The notes under the pieces: model-generated | Databases searched by the model: none | The model's input: only the letters and a program-made list of their open reading frames with translations | Told to the model about the DNA's origin: nothing | Made by a program: the position numbers and the translations under genes | Assembly: GCF_000150275.1 (NCBI RefSeq) | Contig: NW_002060944.1 | Coordinates: forward strand, 9,330,704 to 9,359,565 | Origin: Trichoplax adhaerens | Lineage: Eukaryota > Placozoa > Uniplacotomia > Trichoplacea > Trichoplacidae | Direction of reading: 5' to 3' | Length of the DNA: 28,862 nucleotides | Shown here: positions 1 to 10,169 of the stretch, in pieces | Layout: each line of letters starts with the position of its first letter | Position numbering within the stretch: the stretch's first letter is position 1

Positions 1-900
1 AACGGTAACGTACCGGTACGACTCCAAAATCGCTCTTGTACAATTCCTGTATTTTCTCAACTGGTCACCCACTACAGTAGTAACCAACCAAACGAATCTG
101 GAGCATCTGTATTACAGTCAATTCAGTATACGAATCTTGAACCATTCTCATACAAATCCTAGTGCAGCTTGCAACTGGTATACGCATGCGGCGTGGCCAA
201 CATTGGTCATGGCAAATGGGTATGGTGTACGACTGTCTGTCTGTACGCATACTCTACTTGACTTGAGTTAATACAGGCTCGAACTTCGTGTTCGAGAAGA
301 CGTCTATCGAATTTAGCGTCGCCATGGTCGCGCATGAACGTCACGTAGACTTGAATTACCGTACTGTACTGTACCGAACTGCGCTCTACGGTAGTCGACA
401 GATACTACACAGCACTGTAGCACTGCACTACTTACTGTAAATTACTGTACCGAACCGGACCGAACCGGACCGTACTCGACTACACTACACAGTACTGTAG
501 CAAAAAGCTCCTCACGTTCTACTGTTGTACTGTACACTGTACAGTAGAAAACCTTGTAGCTCTACACTCTACAGTACCAACAGTACAGCTACACGAGCAC
601 AGTCATGCAGCCGATGTACGACCGTAAAAAAGGTGAAAACCCCTGTCGGATCGTCAGAGATTTTATATCGTACTTCTAGCTACTGTACATTGCACGCAGG
701 GTTACAGTACATTGCACGCAGGGCTACAGTACTCACGTACAGGAACTCGGCTGCCAGTGGTACTGCGCACACTGCAGTCCAGTGTTTAGCATCTGCCACT
801 TCATTTTAGCATTGCAGCGGTCCTCCATTTTGATTTTTACTCGCTAAGCCAATCCAGCCCAATTTGTGTAAGTAGAACTGTATTGAACTAGTCTAATCAT
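1..900. repeat. TACTGTA-rich region with short tandem repeats
   Basis: The stretch is crowded with TACTGTA, TACAGTA and GTACTGTAC words. It also has two short tandem repeats: a 10 bp CCGAACCGGA-type unit around 449-472 and a 15 bp motif (ACATTGCACGCAGGG) repeated at 687-701 and 709-723. No splice-bounded coding exon is convincing. The open frames here run through the repeats and look accidental. The same words recur more thinly elsewhere (about 2515, 2740, 3310 and 9005-9150), so this looks like a genome-specific word expansion rather than a gene. Confidence 0.5.
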
Positions 901-1013
901 CGATCAAACCGATCGATCTTGACTGAGTTAGAATAGCATTTCTTAAAATGTAAATAGTAGACAACCACAAGCATGTTTGCATGAGTCGATGGCTCTCTCT
1001 CCGTTGCAAGGAG

Positions 1014-1024
1014 GCAGCCATCTT
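1014..1024 (-). promoter_or_regulatory. YY1-like motif (AAGATGGCTGC on the minus strand)
   Basis: The minus strand reads AAGATGGCTGC, close to the animal YY1 consensus AAGATGGCGGC, which often sits at or just after transcription starts. It lies between the TACTGTA-rich stretch and COX6B. Whether it drives a gene is unknown, and the match rests on sequence alone. Confidence 0.3.
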
Positions 1025-1370
1025 CGCATCTTTTTCAAACCGACAATAATGATAGGAAGAATCAATCCATCGTTGTTCATTGCAATGCTACAGAATATTA
1101 GCACACTTGAAACGGTCTTACAAGCTTTTCTTCTGGCTTTTCATTCAGTCCATCGTTACGGATACGAAATAAGTTATCAAAGGCAAATGATAGAATTAAA
1201 ATCGCCATCCAGTAAACGACCACTTTGCTACTGATACTAAAGTATTATATTGGAAGCATTGTTACATACAGTGGATAATCTTGTTTTGCTAACCCTTCAA
1301 TGTCAGCAATTTGTAATATTAAACCATTTGAAATGTCCAGGAGGCCTATCAAAACTGGGTTAACTTACTT

Positions 1371-1559
1371 CATTGATAGACAATACTGCCTGTTGATACT
1401 TTATAGATCATTTGAAAACTAAATGGTTGCATTGAGTGGACGCTTGGTACTACAGTTTCGCTAGCAAACGCAAAACGATAAATTGACATAGCTTTGACTT
1501 GCCTATCTCCATTTTTGTATGGAAATATACGCTTGATAGAAGCAATTTCTTTCACCAGC
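1371..1559 (-). CDS. possible exon of an unrecognised minus-strand gene
   Basis: On the minus strand an open frame begins right after an AG preceded by a pyrimidine-rich stretch (acceptor just above 1559). It runs about 62 codons to a GTAAGT donor at 1370. The translation has a protein-like mix (for example MSIYRFAFASETVVP) and no low complexity. An in-frame TGA falls one base before the donor, so either the protein ends here or the exon is damaged. Past a possible acceptor at about 1350, another open stretch (LLDISNGLILQIADIEGL) runs to about 1243 in the frame that would follow if the TGA were absent. I do not recognise the family. It could be a decayed gene. Confidence 0.22.
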
Positions 1560-1832
1560 TATGCCATCAGGTAGAGGAATGGACATGGCTCCAACTTGAA
1601 TGAATAGCATCTCCATTCTTTTCTTCTATTTCAACCGTCATGATTAAAATTGTGTAGTTTTCCAAAGTGCTGCTACATTGTGCTAGTGACAGTAGTGGAA
1701 GGAAGTGTTTACTTCTCGCAAGTGCAGCATCATATTAATATTAGCGTCCTTGGGGTAGTCTAACCTGTGTTTACATTTCTAGCTTGTTTCATGACTTATG
1801 TACTAAATTTTTACGCCTTGGCTCAGTAGATA

Positions 1833-2166
1833 ATGTCGGAAGAGAAAGAAAAGATTGTTTTAAAGACGGCACCTTTTGACAACCGATTTCCCAACACTAA
1901 TCAAACCAAGAACTGCTGGCAAAATTATGTTGACTATCAAAGATGTATTAAGGCGAAAGGAGAAGATTTCGAAGCTTGTCAGTATTTCAAAAGGATCTAC
2001 AGAATAATGTGTCCCAATCATTGGGTAAATGAAAAAATTGATCCTTGTTAGTCAATATGCGCGTAATGGGTGATAATTAACTTTTCTTGTCTTGATACAC
2101 TTGCCGCTATAGGTTGAGCAATGGGATGAACAAGTAGAAAATGGAACTTTTGCTGGAAGAATTTAA
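1833..2166 (+). CDS. COX6B: cytochrome c oxidase subunit 6B (two exons)
   Basis: This is a nuclear-encoded accessory subunit of respiratory complex IV. It sits on the intermembrane-space side and joins the two monomers of the oxidase dimer. Exon 1 is 1833-2024 (64 codons, ending in Trp). The intron is 2025-2112 (88 bp, GTAAAT...TATAG, phase 0). Exon 2 is 2113-2166 (17 codons plus TAA), for 81 residues in all, close to the usual 80-90. The start of the fold ([11 protein letters not shown]) and the C-terminal end ([14 protein letters not shown]) match the family. The paired-cysteine motif is present as CX9C (Cys28, Cys38) and CX10C (Cys49, Cys60), the COX6B form of the twin-CX9C fold that is oxidised in the intermembrane space. 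Without splicing the frame would end early with a non-family tail, so the intron is well supported. Confidence 0.96.
2025..2112 (+). other. COX6B: COX6B intron
   Basis: This is an 88 bp phase-0 intron with a GTAAAT donor and a CTATAG acceptor. Removing it joins the conserved histidine-tryptophan end of exon 1 to the conserved WDEQ...GTFAGRI C-terminus. It sets the scale for ordinary introns in this genome. Confidence 0.93.
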
Positions 2167-2355
2167 GTAAATTGTTTAAAGTAATGTTTGCTGTTGGATT
2201 AGTATGAAGGATATTATATGTGATAACGCCTGTTATCCTTGCTATGCAGTAGCTCACGGTTAAAACTTAGCCTATCTTGTCAAAGTGACGATTTTTTTCG
2301 TTCTATCATGACATCTTATTACTGTATTCTGTATTACATGCTTATGGTATAGAAT

Positions 2356-2361
2356 AATAAA
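2356..2361 (+). terminator. AATAAA poly(A) signal for COX6B
   Basis: A canonical AATAAA lies about 190 bp after the COX6B stop on the same strand. It is the first such hexamer downstream and is followed by a T-rich stretch, so it plausibly ends the transcript. Confidence 0.55.
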
Positions 2362-2369
2362 TGTTTATT

Positions 2370-4490
2370 CTATGCATTAGCAAACTTGTAATATTTGAAA
2401 AGTTTATAGTATGATGTAAAAGTAGAATACATAAGCAGACTTGATTCCAAAGAGTAGCTGCAAGAAATAATATAATTACCCGACATTTTCCTGACTACAA
2501 CTTATTGCCGATTGTACTGTACGATTACTCTCGGAAAATCACGTTTTATTTGTTGAGTGAGTATTACTGCTTCTGATCGGCACGTTTATAGATAATGCTG
2601 CTTCTTGGTGGCTACGTCCTTAACGGTATACAGTTTTATCAAGCTGCTAAAATTGTCCATGAAAAACGCTGTACAAGAAAGGCCATTCCATCATATGAGT
2701 CATAACGTACTAATTCATGTGTTGGTAAACAAGCCTGTACTACAGTACTTGCTTGAAATGACAAAACAATAGTTTTTGTTCAGAATCATAAGTTTAGAAC
2801 CCTCATGAAATTGTCAGTTTGATAGCTTACAAGCATGATATAATTAGAAGGCATCGTTATGAAACAACGAAATCAGCAGTCACATATAATATTTGCTTAT
2901 AACCAAGTATCAAATATACGTATAGAAATCAATTTTACAGACGACAGAGAATAGACAATGCAACATTTGGGAAAGGAGAGTAAATTCATACTAATCAAAT
3001 TAGCAATCATACAGGATGTTTATGGTCAGGAAATCTCGTCAGGATATTATTAACTACTGAAGATTAAGAAAAAATTGAGATTAACAGAGGTAGTGGTTTC
3101 CAATACAATATTATTCTGCCACCAAATTTTAACCTGACTGCATTTCTCAACCTACCAAATGCTCAGATTACTCTATTTGTATTTGTAGCGTAGCCTCAAA
3201 TATAGCTTAATAGATTGTGAAAATTGTGAGTAGAAAACCATAGATTGAGAGATTGTAGAGTGATATGATTCTAATTAAGGTCAATGAGCTAAATAAGGCT
3301 AACTAGTTACAGTACTCGTAAATATTGTAGCTCTGCTTAGAAATATCTGGTTAAGGTGCTGTAACACCAATGAATGCAAAGTAAGTTAGAATAATTAACA
3401 AGGTTGATTGGTACAAGACGTAATCCCATATAATAAAGTGAATTAAGTAAATTATTTTCCTAAGATACAGAGGTTTCATTTTTTATTAAACTTACAGTAG
3501 ATTAGACACTTTATCACAATATTATAAATGTTGGTTAAATAGGATTCGAGGCATAAAATTCAGTCTCAGCTTAATATACTAGTTACTATATCTATTGAGA
3601 GTAACATTTCAAGAGTATACCAAAATTTACAGGCGTACTGAAATTTAATCGACTGATTTAAACTCGCCCTTTAATATTTTAATTCTATATAGTACAGATA
3701 CCATCATTCTAAATGAAAACATTGGAAAACGTTTTATTAGGAGAGCGAAAAAAAGAGTTACTGAGTGTGTATATAGATATTAAGATATTGCTTATGTCGA
3801 TGACTATCATCTCGGTGATGGCAATGAAAATATTTTTGACTGCAACTTTAATTATAAATATCGTTGTTTGAATTATTTAGAGATGGAAAATATAAATATT
3901 GCAACACGTATATCTGTATAGTTATATCTAGATTAAATTTTAATTAAAGTTTCAGCCTGCAAGATAAACATTATTTACTTGCTGTACTTATAAATAATTG
4001 TTTCAGAAAAGCAAAGAAAATGATAATGGTATTTATAACATTATGTATTGGAATAGGAACTAAACTATTCGGCTAATAGGGTACGAGTATCATGCCGTTG
4101 ATCACGAGTATTCTTAATTAATAGCTTTGCTAGATAGAATATATGGCTTCAAACCATAAATTAGTTGACGTTTCGTCATTCTGATTACATCGGAAGTCAA
4201 GATTGGCACTACTTGAGATGAAATAGCTGAATAGATGCCTTATTTTAGTTAATTCGGCATAATTGCCATCTATAAACGTTATTCCACAAGTTTTAGTTTC
4301 GTAACCACGCTACGTAAGGATGTAATAGAAAAATTGCTGATAATAAAATCTGCAGTCTACACTGCCTGATCCCGGTATGTTAGCGTAGTCGACCAACTGA
4401 CAACGTTAAAATCTCCAGTAGGGAAATCAAAGTTTGCAAATTGACCTCGTACATAATCTCGACAATCAAGTGGTACTGAATCGAAATTAC
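2370..4490. other. AT-rich stretch without a convincing gene
   Basis: The stretch is AT-rich and stop-dense in all frames. Small open frames at 2595-2705 (36 codons) and 3713-3871 (52 codons, with a hydrophobic C-terminal half) have no recognisable relatives and no clear splice context. A tiny possible exon at 4007-4028 follows TTGTTTCAG and precedes GT; it reads KSKENDN. None is strong enough to call. Confidence 0.4.
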
Positions 4491-4500
4491 TTGTAAGCCT

Positions 4501-4780
4501 TCAGGGAGTTATTCCTGTTAAATCTCGTATTTCTTCCATCCGACTCTTCGACATGCGATAACTAGACCAGTTAGGATTAAACTCATCAATTGGATTATAG
4601 TAGTTATAGCCTAGTATTTCATATGGCTTCATCATCTTATTCCTGTCCTACCATGAAACAACAAGGGTGTACAGTTAATGTACACATATTCTTCCTCCGA
4701 CATAAAGTTGCGGTAGACATGATACGGGCGATCACGTTGTCAAAGACCAAATACTTCCCATTTTAACATAGCCGACACAT
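4501..4780 (-). pseudogene. decayed coding exon, copy A of a two-copy family
   Basis: The minus strand keeps a stretch reading GYNYYNPIDEFNPNWSSYRM followed by SKSRMEEIRDLTGITP and TGA (rc at 4501-4503). It is clearly related to the copy at 13292-13540. Further upstream on the minus strand the resemblance continues as HVYRNFMSEEEYVYI, but only across an in-frame TAG (after a shared VSW/TSW), a frame change and a TGA near 4730. Amino-acid similarity plus these breaks suggests a pseudogene or a pair of diverged exons. I do not recognise the protein. The lack of sharp repeat ends argues against a transposon boundary here. Confidence 0.4.
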
Positions 4781-4799
4781 CGTAAATCATTGAGTACCG

Positions 4800-6800
4800 T
4801 ATAATATAATTGTCACTGCAAAATTAAGTTGACTTCATATTTATCTATACCGAAGATAGACCAACAACAATGGATGGCTTAAATATCTGTGCATAACATG
4901 CATCAAGTCACTGGAAATGAATTAAAATTTATTTATTTCTGTACGACAGATTTTCATACAGAAGTATTATAAATAAGACTATGATTTACTGCTAATAATA
5001 TTTTATAGTATATGCTCTTTTATTGTATACAACATCAAAATTGATTAAAACTATCGCAATTTGCAAGATTATTACTGATAATATATGTTGATTAAGTTTG
5101 ATATATAATCCTGAAAGATATTTGAGCTAGGCTACATTTACTGTAGTGGTATTCAGGTTAGTCAACTTTATCTTCTGAATAGGTCTCTGACATTAAAGTA
5201 GAAATGATCTTATGATATACGTATATTTCATGAACTTCTGCAGCGACAAAGATAGCAATAAGATTAGCGTCCAAAGTTTCATGTCCTTGATAATAAAATA
5301 GATTATTTAAAAAGAATATATTGCACTGAAAACGAACTAGAAACGATAGAAAATTACTAATATTACGTCGATAGAAGAAAAGCTAGCAGTTGTAGTAGTC
5401 ACAAAATCAACGTTATGCTTTTTAAATATACGCACAAAAGCATAAATAAGAGCCGTGCTGTACGCTATCAACTGTTGGTGTTCTGCCTGTATTTATTTTG
5501 AAATCGATCACGTTTCGTTGATGATGCTAATTGCGCTTTAAGTTCATGCACATAAATTTAATGTATAACCATCCTACAGATAGCTAATATCGATCATTGT
5601 TTAATAGCTTTATGCCAATTAAATTTATTTATTTACAGTGTTACCATGCTAGGTAATTATGTTCTTGTTCTCTTAAGTCGATTAATACAATATTACATCA
5701 TCAAAGAATGCTAATGTTAATCGAAATAATGCAGCTCGGTTTTATAAATAAATGCAAAGATTTAAACCTAATTACATAAACAATCTAGTTTATCTTCATG
5801 TATGGATTTGTACAGGATGAGGATGATAAGTTTGATTTCAATTTAGGGTAAGTAAATGGCGAGAAAAGCTTTAGATAGCTGCAATTGTTGAAATGAATGT
5901 ATATATATATCGCAAACTGAATTAGAATCAGACAGAATCAGCTTCAGACCGATTGAAAATAATTTAGGATCTCATTAGTATGATTTAGTAGTCAGAATGG
6001 TTTCAACAAATATCAGCTACCGTAAAGACTTTCTATCGTATAATATGCAGCTACATTATAAGCATTATATAAAATTAGACTTATAATGGAGCCGATGTGT
6101 ATAATGCTCCTAGTTATACTGACAGGATGCTCCACCAACGCTATATGTGTTTAATATCAGAATGCTTTCATCGCTATCTTGGAACCTGGAAATTTGTCAA
6201 TATAAGTACTAAAATAGATCAATTAATTAATAAGTGATAAGATTAGTAGTACCCTATTCAGACGAATAGAAAGGCTAGTAATCACTATTGGCACTGGCTT
6301 TTCCTGCCACGAAAGTCTTTCTATTTTAATTTTTTCGACACAGTAACGAAGACATTTACTTTTAAACTATATATTATTGTATAGCGCAAGTGAAAGAAAC
6401 TACCAAACTCCCACAAACAATAATTACTCTTTTGAAGAAAATAGGGTGTGTATCGCCGCCCCTTAGAAATCGCTGTCCTCCTATACAAATCATGTAAATC
6501 TTATATTGTCAAGTTAATATGTGTGCACCACAAATTTAGTGGAAGGGTATTTAAGGACGAGCGAATGCTCAGTTCCTGAGTTCATTATAAGATCGTGTAC
6601 GAGAAGGTACTCGGCTACTCTACTAATAACAACTATACTAATCTTTTAGAACAGTCTTATCCCTGTGTGACCGAAAGTAGTAAAGGACTACCATACAGTA
6701 GATCTCAAGGTGTAGTGAAGCAAGGCATAAGTAATCTATTAGTTTAGTGTAGTAGTTCGCAACATAAGTTTTGTGACAATATGATAAGCCTAATGGCCTC
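4800..6800. other. AT-rich stretch; one candidate tiny exon
   Basis: No long frame is present. One splice-bounded segment stands out at 5816-5847: a TTGTACAG acceptor, 32 nt reading DEDDKFDFNL with two bases left over, then a GTAAGT donor. No partner exon could be assigned. The rest is AT-rich with runs of TA and no recognisable element. Confidence 0.35.
5816..5847 (+). CDS. candidate 32 nt exon (acidic peptide)
   Basis: An acceptor AG at 5814-5815 and a GTAAGT donor at 5848 enclose 32 nt that read DEDDKFDFNL. The acidic composition resembles the spacer exons of the secreted-peptide gene at 20885-28527. The evidence is only splice-site quality plus composition. No signal-peptide exon upstream or terminal exon downstream was identified, so this may be chance. 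Confidence 0.2.
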
Positions 6801-6820
6801 AATATTATAGATTGTATAGC

Positions 6821-7395
6821 TATTAGGATTAGAAAATTTAAATAAGACAGGACAGGACTGTTGCGGAGTAACTTTTGCGTAGCAGTCATAGTACACGGTA
6901 TACGAGGTATATTCGTACGTATTTGTAATACGCGTATAATTTGGACTAACCTAGTCTATACAGGGCATAAAATTAGACTAGCCCAGAATATTTCCGATTA
7001 TACTTTGGAGTGGATGCAGTCTAAAGAGGTTCATCGATATCTAAGTGCAGCGTCTGATAACTGATATTTACTTTATAATAATATATTACCTAAATATTAT
7101 TAATTGCATCACTGTTAGGATTAGATAACGTAAATAGAGCCAAAAAGGACTGTTACAGAGTTACTTTTAAGTAGCACCCGTAGTATAGGTTTTATAAAAT
7201 AAATTTGCTGGCAATGTATAGATAGTAGTTAATCCACGATAGTTTATATAGGTACTAGTAATATATAACCTAGATTAGAAAAGACTATACCCGTATATAA
7301 ACTAGACTAGCTCAGCACATTTCCGAATTTAGTTTGGAGGAGGTATAATCTGGGCTGGTTCATCGATATCTAAGTATTGATAACGGATGTTTACG
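6821..7395. repeat. two-copy direct tandem repeat, about 290 bp
   Basis: Copy 1 (about 6821-7073) and copy 2 (about 7112-7395) share TTAGGATTAGA, GGACTGTT, GAGT(A)ACTTTT, TAGACTAGC and TTCATCGATATCTAAG in the same order, with indels between. A partial third copy lies near 15374-15440 (GGAGTAACTTTTGC). The 67-codon frame in copy 1 is broken by stops in copy 2, so the repeat is not conserved as coding sequence. Confidence 0.6.
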
Positions 7396-7619
7396 TAGCA
7401 ATAACATACTAGGATTTGAATATTTAATTACAGATTAATTTCAGTCTGATCATCTAAAGCAATATTAGGACTTTAATAACTTGAAAAATCATTATCTACT
7501 ATCTGCAATTACTACTCGTAGCAAAGTACGGTGCACAAATCTGATAATTTTATAAAATGCTATTAGATTAATTTACGTATATTTCATGTACTGTAAGTCC
7601 GATTTGCACACTCTGCTCT

Positions 7620-9160
7620 ACTTAATATGGCTTAAACGCCAAGCATGTTGAGAAACAATCAAACATAAATTTATTTATTTAACATCTTTGAAGAATGCGG
7701 TATATCAACGAACAACTCTACAAATTGTAAATCGCTACCGTTTGCAAACGAAAAAATAAGAAAACAAAAGACCGAAACAGTCAAAAACCTTACAAAGACA
7801 ACTTGAATTTCACTTGCATTCCACCGGTGACGAATGCTGGCCTTTAAACTCCTAATTCAATCTCAAAAAAATGATTTTTTCCCCTTAATTTCTAACTATG
7901 CCGCCATTTATAGGATTTTTAGAGCTCTTGATCGCCTCTAGAGTAAAACTTAACACATATTGACCTAACATGCCTAAAATTATCTTTAATAATCTGCTTG
8001 ATTTAGTAATTAATTACGCAAAGTCCCGACAAAAATACTTTATGACTTCCTTAAAAAATGGCCATAAAACTAATCAAAAAATCATGAAATACATCAAATT
8101 TTTATATCTCTTATCAATTTTATCTATTAAACAATATAAAAAGCTTATAGTTGATCTTAAAAAGCAAGATTGAACTAAAATACAAAAACTTGAACAATAA
8201 AGATCATTTCCGCCATCTTAATCATTTTAGTTAGGGTTAATGTGCTATATACATTATTATGTTGGACATTATTGGAAGAGTCATTATATATAAAGCACTA
8301 CAACAAGATTCAGATGGTAAGATCTATGGATTAATTATCAATCAGAACGAGACTACTTCTAGTGATAATTTATTCAAGATTGCAGATGACTTGGTTATCG
8401 TGAATTAATGAATTGAAAAACATATTTATAATTAAAAATCGCGCATAGGAGTTTATAAGCTCATGATAATGTAACTTAGGTTCTTGTTTGCTTATTGATG
8501 GTTTATTATAACATTACAGTTCTGAATTATTGCAGTGAAAGTCTTTATTTTCTTACATGCTATCTAGGCGTGAACTGTTGCCAAGCCAGATTTGGATTAC
8601 TTTAAAATCCACCAAATTAATCCGAACTACTATTATCGGAGCCCTCTAAAAAATCTGAAAAATTCGACTAACTGTTTCGTAATTGTGATGGAGGGTCCGA
8701 AGAGTCAGATGTAGTTTTAGTTGCCATGCAGAGAATTGCATAAAGAGCTTAAGAAAGGAGGATACTTTATTGTAGATAGTAGTTAGGTACAATGTGATAA
8801 TTACGGTAGATCAGCGTGGTAGCTGCCGTGAGTAAAGTATGAATACTAACTGTAACTAATAATGCAACTTAAGAAATCTAAGGTAGAAAACGGCGGTATT
8901 TATTGCTATAGCATTAGAATACAGGCAGAGAACATGATTATAGGATTAGATACAACATATACCATAACAGGTTACAACATATCTGATGATTGTAGCAAAC
9001 AACGAGTACTGTAATAACTAAATACAGTAGTCTATATGTGAATGTGAAGTAAGCTGACTGTAGATATGTCTAAATATAAGAGCAATACAACATGTCTATA
9101 TTGAAGAGTAGAATATAGTTACAGTATATTCTAAATACACTACAGTAATCTCATCGCGTT
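7620..9160. other. gene-free stretch with YY1-like motifs and a small open frame
   Basis: GCCGCCAT (7900-7907) and CCGCCATCTT (8210-8219) are YY1-like motifs on the minus strand. They could mark a weak promoter region. A 49-codon frame at 8259-8408 (beginning MLDIIGRVIIYKALQQ) follows the second motif by 40 bp but is not recognised. From 8570 to 8720 short inverted words occur (TTTGGATTA with TAATCCGA). Nothing else is identifiable. Confidence 0.35.
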
Positions 9161-9162
9161 AG

Positions 9163-9168
9163 TTTATT
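9163..9168 (-). terminator. AATAAA poly(A) signal for the BMT5-like gene
   Basis: On the minus strand AATAAA begins 7 bases after the stop codon of the 9176-10156 gene. That is very close but still usable, and it supports a short 3' untranslated region. Confidence 0.5.
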
Positions 9169-9175
9169 CTGAGAA

Positions 9176-10156
9176 CTAATTGGCTAGATTGTGCATCATC
9201 TCGGTTAAAAATTCAGTACTAACATCGGTATCAGTGCCGTCACTTGAAATTGCTAAGAAACCAAATATATCTGTATCAGTATCGTTATTAGAATTGCTTA
9301 AAGATACATATGTATGATTGCTAGAACTACTATCATCGTTGCTTGAAGTTATTGAAGACGTGGCAGACTTTGAGTAGCTTGAAGATTCATTATCTGTATT
9401 TCTGGTATAGTATTTCCTTTTTTCTCCATAAAAGATATCAGTTTCGGTATCCTGGTCACAGCAATCCGTCTGATTATCAACCTTAACAAAAACAAACTCT
9501 CTTAACCTATTCGCGGCCAGTGCATTTTCTCTACTTTTTGTTTTTCGATGGCAATAACCAGGATACCTTTCAGGCCCAAAAGATCTTTTAGCACATAAGC
9601 TATAACTATTAGATTCTGCTGCAGCAGTAATATTATAAATATACCCTTGGTAAAATGCCCATTTTTCCTCCGTTTGCGCTAGAGTAATATGAATTCTGCC
9701 TCCTTTATCCTGTACTTTAGATGATGATTCAAAGAATCGCTTGAGTATCAGAGGCAAAGTTTGTTCTCGATAACCTGATCCATCATGAGGGCAATTCCAG
9801 TGGATACGATCAAATTTTTCATTTTTTGTTTGCGAATGCTCATGGATTTTCTCTGCGTCTAGGCCCAAAATTACTGTTACTCCACGACTTTTTAATCCTT
9901 CGATGCGACGGCAAAACTTGCTACAAAATTCACGTTTATAATGCTGGCCATTTTTTTTATCACAATAACCACATGACATTTCATTGCGTTCATTTAGAGG
10001 ATTAATTTCTGAGGCAGTAATAGATTCCCCTAAATTTGGATGGTTACCTTTATGCTTCTTGAGCAATGACCAAATACCGCGAAAAGTATTTTCTCCGACA
10101 AATAGTCTCTTTTTATGATTTCCGCTACATTTGCGGTTTTTTGACTTTGCGGCCAT
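9176..10156 (-). CDS. BMT5-like Rossmann-fold domain protein (DUF2431 family), intronless
   Basis: A single 326-codon frame matches the BMT5-like family, whose yeast member methylates a uridine of 25S rRNA using S-adenosylmethionine. Visible landmarks are the N-terminal strand and SAM loop KRLFVGENTF (16-25), a family-typical FDRIHWNCPHDG (115-126) after a GVTVILGLDA strand, the GGRIHITLAQTEEKW segment (152-166), and FGPERYPGYCHRKTK (193-207). Between the first and second blocks is CGYC (62-65) with FCSKFC (77-82), a CX2C...CX3C set that could bind zinc and is not a standard part of the family as I know it. Residues 225-326 are Ser/Asp/Thr-rich and probably disordered. The start codon lies in a YY1-like GAGATGGCCGC. 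Lack of introns may point to a retrocopy. The function on rRNA is inferred only. Confidence 0.8.
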   Translation of the reverse strand: MAAKSKNRKCSGNHKKRLFVGENTFRGIWSLLKKHKGNHPNLGESITASEINPLNERNEMSCGYCDKKNGQHYKREFCSKFCRRIEGLKSRGVTVILGLDAEKIHEHSQTKNEKFDRIHWNCPHDGSGYREQTLPLILKRFFESSSKVQDKGGRIHITLAQTEEKWAFYQGYIYNITAAAESNSYSLCAKRSFGPERYPGYCHRKTKSRENALAANRLREFVFVKVDNQTDCCDQDTETDIFYGEKRKYYTRNTDNESSSYSKSATSSITSSNDDSSSSNHTYVSLSNSNNDTDTDIFGFLAISSDGTDTDVSTEFLTEMMHNLAN

Positions 10157-10169
10157 CTCCCTAGCTAAC

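Noticed and set aside
525-809. 94-codon plus-strand frame
   Set aside because: It runs through tandem TACTGTA-type repeats and has no splice or family support.
2048-2257. 69-codon minus-strand frame over COX6B exon 2
   Set aside because: Shadow of the COX6B intron, exon 2 and 3' region.
2595-2705. 36-codon frame beginning MLLLGGYVLNG
   Set aside because: Too short, with no recognised family and a TAG two codons upstream; cannot be separated from chance.
6861-7064. 67-codon frame in the tandem repeat
   Set aside because: Stops in the second repeat copy show it is not maintained as coding.
8312-8322. AG-ATG-GTAAGA
   Set aside because: Single hit inside a small open frame with no related units nearby; background level.
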